Shown here piece after piece: positions 58,495 to 64,000 of a DNA stretch of 64,000 bases. Position 1 is the stretch's first letter, and the number at the start of each line of letters is the position of its first letter. Position numbers and translations under genes: made by a program. This stretch comes from Nelumbo lutea. Its lineage: Eukaryota; Streptophyta; Magnoliopsida; Proteales; Nelumbonaceae. The stretch is from positions 26,280,378-26,344,377 of the forward strand of contig JAKGHH010000008.1 of the NCBI GenBank assembly GCA_022828595.1, read 5' to 3'. Under the pieces are notes generated by a model that made no database searches, had not been told where the DNA came from, and saw nothing but the letters and a program-made list of their open reading frames with translations.

Positions 58495-59069
58495 ATGGCG
58501 AAGTTCTGCCGCTGTTTCTTCTTCGTCCTCCTAGTCCTCTCAGGTTTCTTAAACTATCCTCATTTATGATCTTTCTGTATCAACATTAAAAAACGACTTG
58601 CTATATATTTGCAAAGGTACAGCCATGGTTACACCACATGGTGCAACCTCCAACAGTCCAAATATATTGTTGTTCTTTCTTTTTTTATTTTAAGTATTAT
58701 TGATATGTAGAGTTGGTAGTGCTTGCCTCCTCTGCTATACATGCATTCGTTTATCAGTGACAAAATGGGAATCCTGCATGGTAGAATATATACAGACTTG
58801 TTCTCATTAATTCCCCCTCTCCTATCAGCCTTTATTTATTTATTTATTTATTTACTTACTGTATAAACGATCGACGGATGGTTGTTGCAGTTGCTTCAAT
58901 GTTGCCCAGTTCGGATGCTGTAGGCCGTGTTTGTAGGAGAGTTCCTAACCTGTTGCCGGCTAAATGTAATCTCGCTGAATGCACGTCCTGGTGCACCCAA
59001 ACATACGGTGGCAAGGCTAGTTGTTTTGAGGGATTATTCCATGTCTGTTTCTGTGAGTTTTGCAAATGA
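58495..59069 (+). CDS. Defensin-like secreted cysteine-rich peptide, copy G (intact, two exons)
   Basis: Exon 1 58495-58543, a 347-bp phase-1 intron with normal GT-AG and TTGCAG acceptor, exon 2 58891-59069, giving 75 residues. Signal peptide about 1-19 ('MAKFCRCFFFVLLVLS'). Cysteines at 31, 42, 47, 51, 61, 69, 71 and 74, i.e. C-x10-C-x4-C-x3-C-x9-C-x7-C-x1-C-x2-C, with a Lys after the last. The loop before the sixth cysteine is the shortest in the cluster (x7 against x10 in A and C), and the peptide is basic near Cys31 ('CRRV'). With consensus TATA, splice and poly(A) signals it is the copy with the cleanest expression signals. The minus-strand open frame over exon 2 is a shadow. Confidence 0.87.
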
Positions 59070-59108
59070 GTTGAGTCATCTCCTTCTTTTTCATTAGCGA
59101 TTGTATGT

Positions 59109-59114
59109 AATAAA
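59109..59114 (+). terminator. Polyadenylation signal AATAAA of copy G
   Basis: 40 bp after the stop, 'tatgtaataaaggcagcc'. Confidence 0.7.
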
Positions 59115-59568
59115 GGCAGCCACTCTGCTCCTTGTACTGTTTCTTCATCAATCTGAGTGGAGCTCTTTAATATCTATTGGCAAAAATATATAAATAAATA
59201 GGAATTGCAGCATATATACAATTTCTCTCTACTATTTCTTTCCTCAAATTAAATTTGAGTATATTAAATAAAAGAGTAGCATTGTGACTTTGACGATCGG
59301 GCTCAAATATTGAACCGATTGCCATTCTATTTATATAGAAAGAGTTCAGATTACATTAAGTTTACAAAAGATAAGATTAGTAAGAGTTTAACATTATCTA
59401 TGTTAGATGAGAGTTATTTAGGATAGAAACTAGGAGAGAGTTATCTTAGACGAGAAGGTTATCTAGAAGAGTCCACAGGAATTGGTCTCTTGAGATGAGT
59501 GGGCCAAGAGTCCATTCGAACAGAACTCATGCATGGGCCATCCATGGACCCGTGAGTACACTTACGCT
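59115..59568. other. 3' flank of copy G, then unassigned DNA
   Basis: To about 59310 it matches the 3' flanks of D to F. 59310-59568 has 'gataagattagtaagag' type sequence resembling an LTR leader, without a partner. No gene. Confidence 0.45.
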
Positions 59569-60041
59569 TAGACCTGTTCATGGGCCGGGCCGGGCCAGGC
59601 CGGGCTGGGCTTTCAGTCTGTATTAACAAAATTTTCTAAGGCCCGAGTCCGAGCCCGGCCCTCATAAAAAGCCCAAAGCCCAGGCCTGAGCCCGAGCCCG
59701 AAGTTTAGCCCATACTGTTAGCAGCTGAATAAAGAGAGAGAGATAATAAAAATAAGAATAAAATATGTATATATTAAATTATAAATATATATTTTAATAA
59801 ATATTATATTATTTATATATTTTATATAATATATAAAATACATATTATATATTTTATAAAATATATGATGTTGAATCGGGTCAGGCCGGGATTTTTTGAA
59901 AAATTCCAAGCCCGGCCCGAAACACAATCGGGCTTACTGTGTTAGGTCCGAGGTCAGGCCCGCGGGCCTAATTACATGATCAGGCCCGACCGGATCGGGC
60001 CGGGCCGGGCCATTGGGCTACCCGGCCCATGAACAGGTCTA
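59569..60041. mobile_element. GC-ended hAT-type MITE
   Basis: Inverted ends TAGACCTGTTCATGGGCCGG and its inverse, identical for 21 bp, followed by 'ccgggccgggcc' repeats in both subterminal regions and an AT-rich core (59735-59870). The TAGACCTG start resembles the MITE at 7457. I see no convincing 8-bp duplication. Confidence 0.75.
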
Positions 60042-61100
60042 TTTATGAATAATTCTTGCACAATACATTTGTCCCTCACGGGCTGAGACCTCAAACCCTC
60101 ATTCATGAAACAAGTGTTCGTGCTCCACAACGTCAACTTAGTGTTAAGATTAAGTTGCAGGCTCAAAATAACAAGCTGAACAACAGTTTATAAAGTAATC
60201 TTCATTACTTAACAAAAGGAATATGTACATTTGGGGGATACTTTGATGCCAACAGAAAAAAGAAAAAAGAGAAAGAAATCAAAAAGAGAGAAGAAAATAA
60301 ATCAAGATGAAAGGAGCCCTCGGCCTAATAAGTACCTACTTTTAAAGGGTTCGAAGGCCCAACAACATCAATGAAGAAATATTTTCTAACACACTCAACT
60401 CTTTTCATCATCGTTGCTACCCCCACACTCCACTAGTACACCATTGCTCCCCGATCTAGGCCTCGACCTCCTTGATTTTGACTCTGGCCACGGATGCATT
60501 TGGATCTTGCACTTCCTCTCAAGTGCCCTCGAATAGATTGAGTTTCCTTACATCGAAGTTCGCAATGATGGCAAGAACTTGTTCCTGCCGGAGAAAACTC
60601 TCGACGAAAGACTTCCCAACAAAGTTGACCAGATCGTTCTAGTACAACTTCAACGCTTTTTACTCAATGATAACCTTAGCATTGGCCACCTCTAGCTTGT
60701 GCTCCAGTCCTTTGATTTGGCCCCTTTGCTCCTTTAGTTGGCCCTTTAAAGTAGAAATGGCACTATGGTGCTCCTCCATCATATCTTATCTTTGTCATGT
60801 GATCCTTCACCCGTTGCACCTCTTCCTTTAGCTCGGTCTTGTGCCTTCAAAAACAACCAAGGGCCGAGTATTCATCTCAACACCCTTGTGAAGTGCCAAG
60901 CTCATTCATTAAATAAGGGTTTGGCTCCCGGATTAATAATTTTATGTCGCAAAGCTAGGTGTTACCTTTTGAAAGTTGTCACCCTTTATACTGATGAAGT
61001 CCCATTCCTTCACTATCCAATTCGACTAGAACATGACTAGAATATGATGCGAAGAATGAAGGGCTTGTTATCTATACTGTTATGTTTGTGTTTTGAATTC
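60042..61100 (-). pseudogene. Coiled-coil transposon-type ORF remnant (uninterrupted paralog)
   Basis: The minus strand reads 'LKEEVQRVKDHMTK' (60850 region), 'LKEQRGQIKGLEHKLEVAN' (60770-60690), 'NDLVNFVGKSF' and 'QEQVLAIIANFDVRKLNLFE' (60640-60530) across several stops. 60060-60350 is the repeat also found at 39570 and 46140. This copy preserves the empty target (60699-60703, gtgct) of the Copia that interrupts its paralog. No named family recognised. Confidence 0.6.
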
Positions 61101-62335
61101 TTTGTGGTGACTTGTTTCATTAATCCACTTGGAATTAATTTGAGAAAAATCCGAAGGAAATATTTTTTGAGTATATTTGGAACTTAGGGTTTTTTGTGAG
61201 AGCACAATTCTACATTTCTTCTCCATTACCTACTACATAGTGGATTTTTATTCCTCATTCGCCCATGAACGTAGGCTATAAGTCGAATCACATAAATTTG
61301 TGTTCTCTGTACTTACTTTCCCTTTATCTTTGTTTTATTTTCTTTTGAATGTCATTTCAAATCTATTTTTTTGGACTTTTCTGCAACATATACTATTAAT
61401 AGAGTTGAAAGGAGCTGGAGAGAGTGACCCGAGTATGTTATATGGAGTAGCAGCTGATAGAACTTCACCTTGGACTAGTGTCCCATGAGCCTCTAGTCTC
61501 ATAACCTTCTTTTCTATATCCTTTCACCTGCAACAATGTCAAGAGGCCTCTTTCTTTCCACAGCTTTCTTCTGTTGGGTCACATCAGCCTCAACACTTTT
61601 TTTATGGGCCTTGAAAATGACCACCTTCTCTCTCTAAAACTAAATGTGCTTTTTGTTGACCTCAGCAACAACCTTTTTCACCATGGCTCAGTTTTCTTTC
61701 TAGTGGTGAATGCTAGTCTCTTCCTTTGACATAATTTCGTATCTACAATGGGACTAAAGTTAGTATGCTACATTTAACATCCAACAAAAACCAATTACAA
61801 AAATATATCTATCAATGTCAACTGGGATGAGACCAACCTCCACCAGTGCTTCCTCCTTTAGTGGTAATGGCCATGATCGCTCCTCGGTGGTCTTCTCCAC
61901 GCATGAGCGCCAAATGGCTATTGCCTTTAGGAACCAAAGCAACACCGAACCAAAGATAGTGGATAAAGAACTAGAGACAATACTAAACTAAAAATATTTA
62001 CAAACACCCCAAAATGTTTATACATTACTTTCCATTTTAATCCAATAATATTTATTCTAAAAGAATAAATAATAAGAATTGTCGCAATAAAAGAATGAAA
62101 ATGTTGTTGCGAGTAATTAGTTATTAAGAGTTACAAGTTATGCCATTCTACAAATAGGAATAGGCCATGTTTATACACCAAAGATTTAAAATTAAGGCCA
62201 TTAACCTATATCGATCCAAACTATAAGAAGATCTTCCAATAGACCTAACAATTAAAAGGCAATGTGGGCTTTTGTTTTAAGATCTTATCAGCTGGAAGAT
62301 TGTTTGGTTAAGATGCATCTTTCCATGCAAGTAGG
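61101..62335. repeat. Unassigned DNA including a third copy of the 3.9-kb/25.6-kb remnant
   Basis: 61430-61760 ('gagtagcagctgatagaact', 'gtcccatgagcctctagtc') matches 3960-4270 and 25555-25745. 61100-61430 and 61800-62335 show no gene or repeat I can name. Confidence 0.45.
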
Positions 62336-62339
62336 AGTT

Positions 62340-64000
62340 GAAAAAAAGGTGAAATACTCCATTTGGTGTTTCCTAAAAATAGCCTAAAATGGGCTTCCCG
62401 TGTCTTCTTGATACGAGGTCTTTTGGCACCTAAATCTTCTCCCACCCAAACGATAAATAACAGCCTGCATCTTTTGAATTCTGTAATAGATCTAGGATGT
62501 ATTTCCTTTGAGAAACAAATTATTCCCTTTTGTGAGCGGGCCACATGAATTCTAAGGAAATACCGAAGGGGATGTAGATCATTCACCTCAAATTGAGTGG
62601 CTAAGAAATCCTTTAACCTCTGAATTTCAACCTTCCAGACACCTATGACCACTATGTCATCAACATACACTATCAAGGCTGTAATCTTTCATTCCCCTCT
62701 TTTCAAAAATAGAGTTTGGTCAGTCTGACATTGTTTGTAACCAGTCTATTGTATAGCCAGATGAAACATGTTGAACTAGGCTCTCAATGATTGTTTTAGA
62801 CCATACAAAGACTTCTTTAGCCTACAACACTTTCTACTCTATGCTTAGGGTACTAAAATAAAAGGTTAGACCATATACATCTCTTCCTCAAGGCCTCCAT
62901 TTAGGAAGGCATTTTTAATGTCTAGCTGATGAAGATCCCAATCAAGATTTGCCACAATGGAGAAAATGACTCTAATGGAGTTCATCTTGGCTATTGGGGA
63001 AAAATTATCTGCATAATCTACACCATATACCTAGGTAAACCCTTTTGAACACCAACCTAGCCTTGTACCTTTCTCTCATGCCATCAGCCTTGTGCTTCAT
63101 TGTGAACACCCACTTGCACCTTATCGGTTCTTTACCCTCAAGAAGATTCACTAATTCCCATGTACCATTTTTATGTAGGGCATTTATCTCTTCTTTCATT
63201 GCATCTTTCCATTCAGGTAACTTTTACTACATTTTTAGGGATATGGACACTGTCAATGGAAGAAACGAAAGCACGAAAAGAGGGTGAGATGTTTTCATAG
63301 GAAACAAAATGGGTAATAGGATACTTGGTGGTACAAGACCTAACTCTCTTCCTTTTTTCAATGGGGATGTCTAGGTTATCAACAAATGAAGTATCTATGG
63401 CAAGAGGATCAGGAACATCAATAGAAATTGATAATACCTAGTTGGATATGATCTATCCCCGATGAATCTGATGATGTTGGCGATACATTTTCAAGTTGCT
63501 CCGCGGCTCTTGAATTTAATTGGCCCTTGCGATGATGAAAAACATGGAATGGAGGGGGGAGAACCTGAATTGGTTTCTCCTCCACCTTATACTCCTCCTA
63601 AGGAGAAACCAAGAAAAAATGACCACTTTTAAAGAAATTCACATCTATAGAGACATAGTACTTGGAAACAAGGTCAAAGCATCGATAGCCTTTTTGCGAA
63701 GAATGATAGCCCAAGAAGGCACAAGAAATGGTATGAGGATCAAGTTTTCAATGAGTAGGAGAAAGGTCCTAGATGAAACAATGATAACCAAACAAACGAA
63801 TAGGAATAAAGAAGATGGGAGCCTTGGGAAAAAGAAGCAAACGGAGGGCATTGTGCCTTAACAAGCGAGATGGCATACGTTAATGAGATAGGCAACACAC
63901 AATACGACATCCAACCAAAAATCCTTAGGAATATTCATGTATATAAGTAACCCACGAGCAACTTCAAGGAGATGACGACTCTTTCTTCCACAACACCATT
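62340..64000 (-). pseudogene. Ty1/Copia pol fragment on the minus strand, running off the window
   Basis: From the right edge leftward, the minus strand gives 'NGVVEERVVISLK' (integrase), 'GYLYT' and 'FLRIFGWMSYCVLPIS' (matching 'FWGDAVLTAAYLI'), then 'FSFSSQGPI'-type linker. RT follows at 63199-63005 ('EEINALHKNGTWELV', 'IRCKWVFTMKHKADG', 'YKARLV') and at 62676-62420 'IVYVDDIVV' (catalytic YVDD) with 'LKDFLATQFEVNDLHPLRYFL'. Frameshifts and stops are frequent. It is a different subfamily from the 46.8-kb element by its RT text. Confidence 0.85.

Noticed and set aside
58856..59065. Minus-strand frame antisense to exon 2 of copy G
   Set aside because: It is a shadow of the conserved exon; no signal peptide, and the frame is not conserved in other copies.

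Overview
The window reads as nuclear DNA from a flowering plant. It is AT-rich, has GT-AG introns, TATA boxes and AATAAA signals, and is crowded with plant-type Copia, Ty3/Gypsy, hAT, Mutator-like and Tourist-like elements plus remnants of plant genes (a GATA factor and a subtilase). I cannot name the species. I see no bacterial genes, no CRISPR array and no rRNA or tRNA gene I could support.

The host signal is a plus-strand tandem cluster of seven two-exon genes for small secreted cysteine-rich, defensin-like peptides (called copies A to G here). Exon 1 encodes 'MAKF' plus a hydrophobic signal core. A phase-1 intron follows, and exon 2 encodes an eight-cysteine mature peptide with CxxxC and CxC motifs. 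Copies A (2962), C (24783), F (43883) and G (58495) are intact. B (6883) is frameshifted, D (30579) has a stop in place of a conserved Trp, and E (37143) has lost its start codon. By shared features the copies group as A+C, B+E and D+F(+G). D to E, E to F and, after removing one Copia insertion, F to G are all spaced about 6.6-6.9 kb, so the cluster grew by tandem segmental duplication of a long unit that already carried transposon remnants.

Layout: 1-830 Copia fragment; 1.4-4.3 kb copy A block; 4.4-8.3 kb copy B block with a hAT-type MITE at the stop codon; 8.3-9.1 kb tandem array of about 168 bp; 9.2-18.3 kb a GATA-factor pseudogene split by a 7.3-kb LTR element that has gag but no pol, with an 85-bp tandem array in the pol position; 18.3-21.4 kb AT-rich repeats; 21.4-23.6 kb two more satellite-like arrays (about 167 and 214 bp); 23.9-26.2 kb copy C block; 26.2-30 kb AT-rich with MITEs; 30-32 kb copy D; 33.8-34.2 kb subtilase remnant; 34.6-39 kb copy E block; 39-41.3 kb Gypsy remnants; 41.3-46.4 kb copy F block; 46.8-54.5 kb a Copia element carrying a nested 3.5-kb hAT; 54.7-59.3 kb copy G block; 59.6-62 kb GC-rich hAT MITE and coiled-coil transposon remnants; 62.3-64 kb minus-strand Copia remnant.

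Because the blocks are paralogous, one copy often keeps the empty site of an insertion seen in another. This gives direct evidence for several insertion boundaries and target-site duplications. All coordinates were read by eye; repeat edges are approximate unless a target-site duplication is given.
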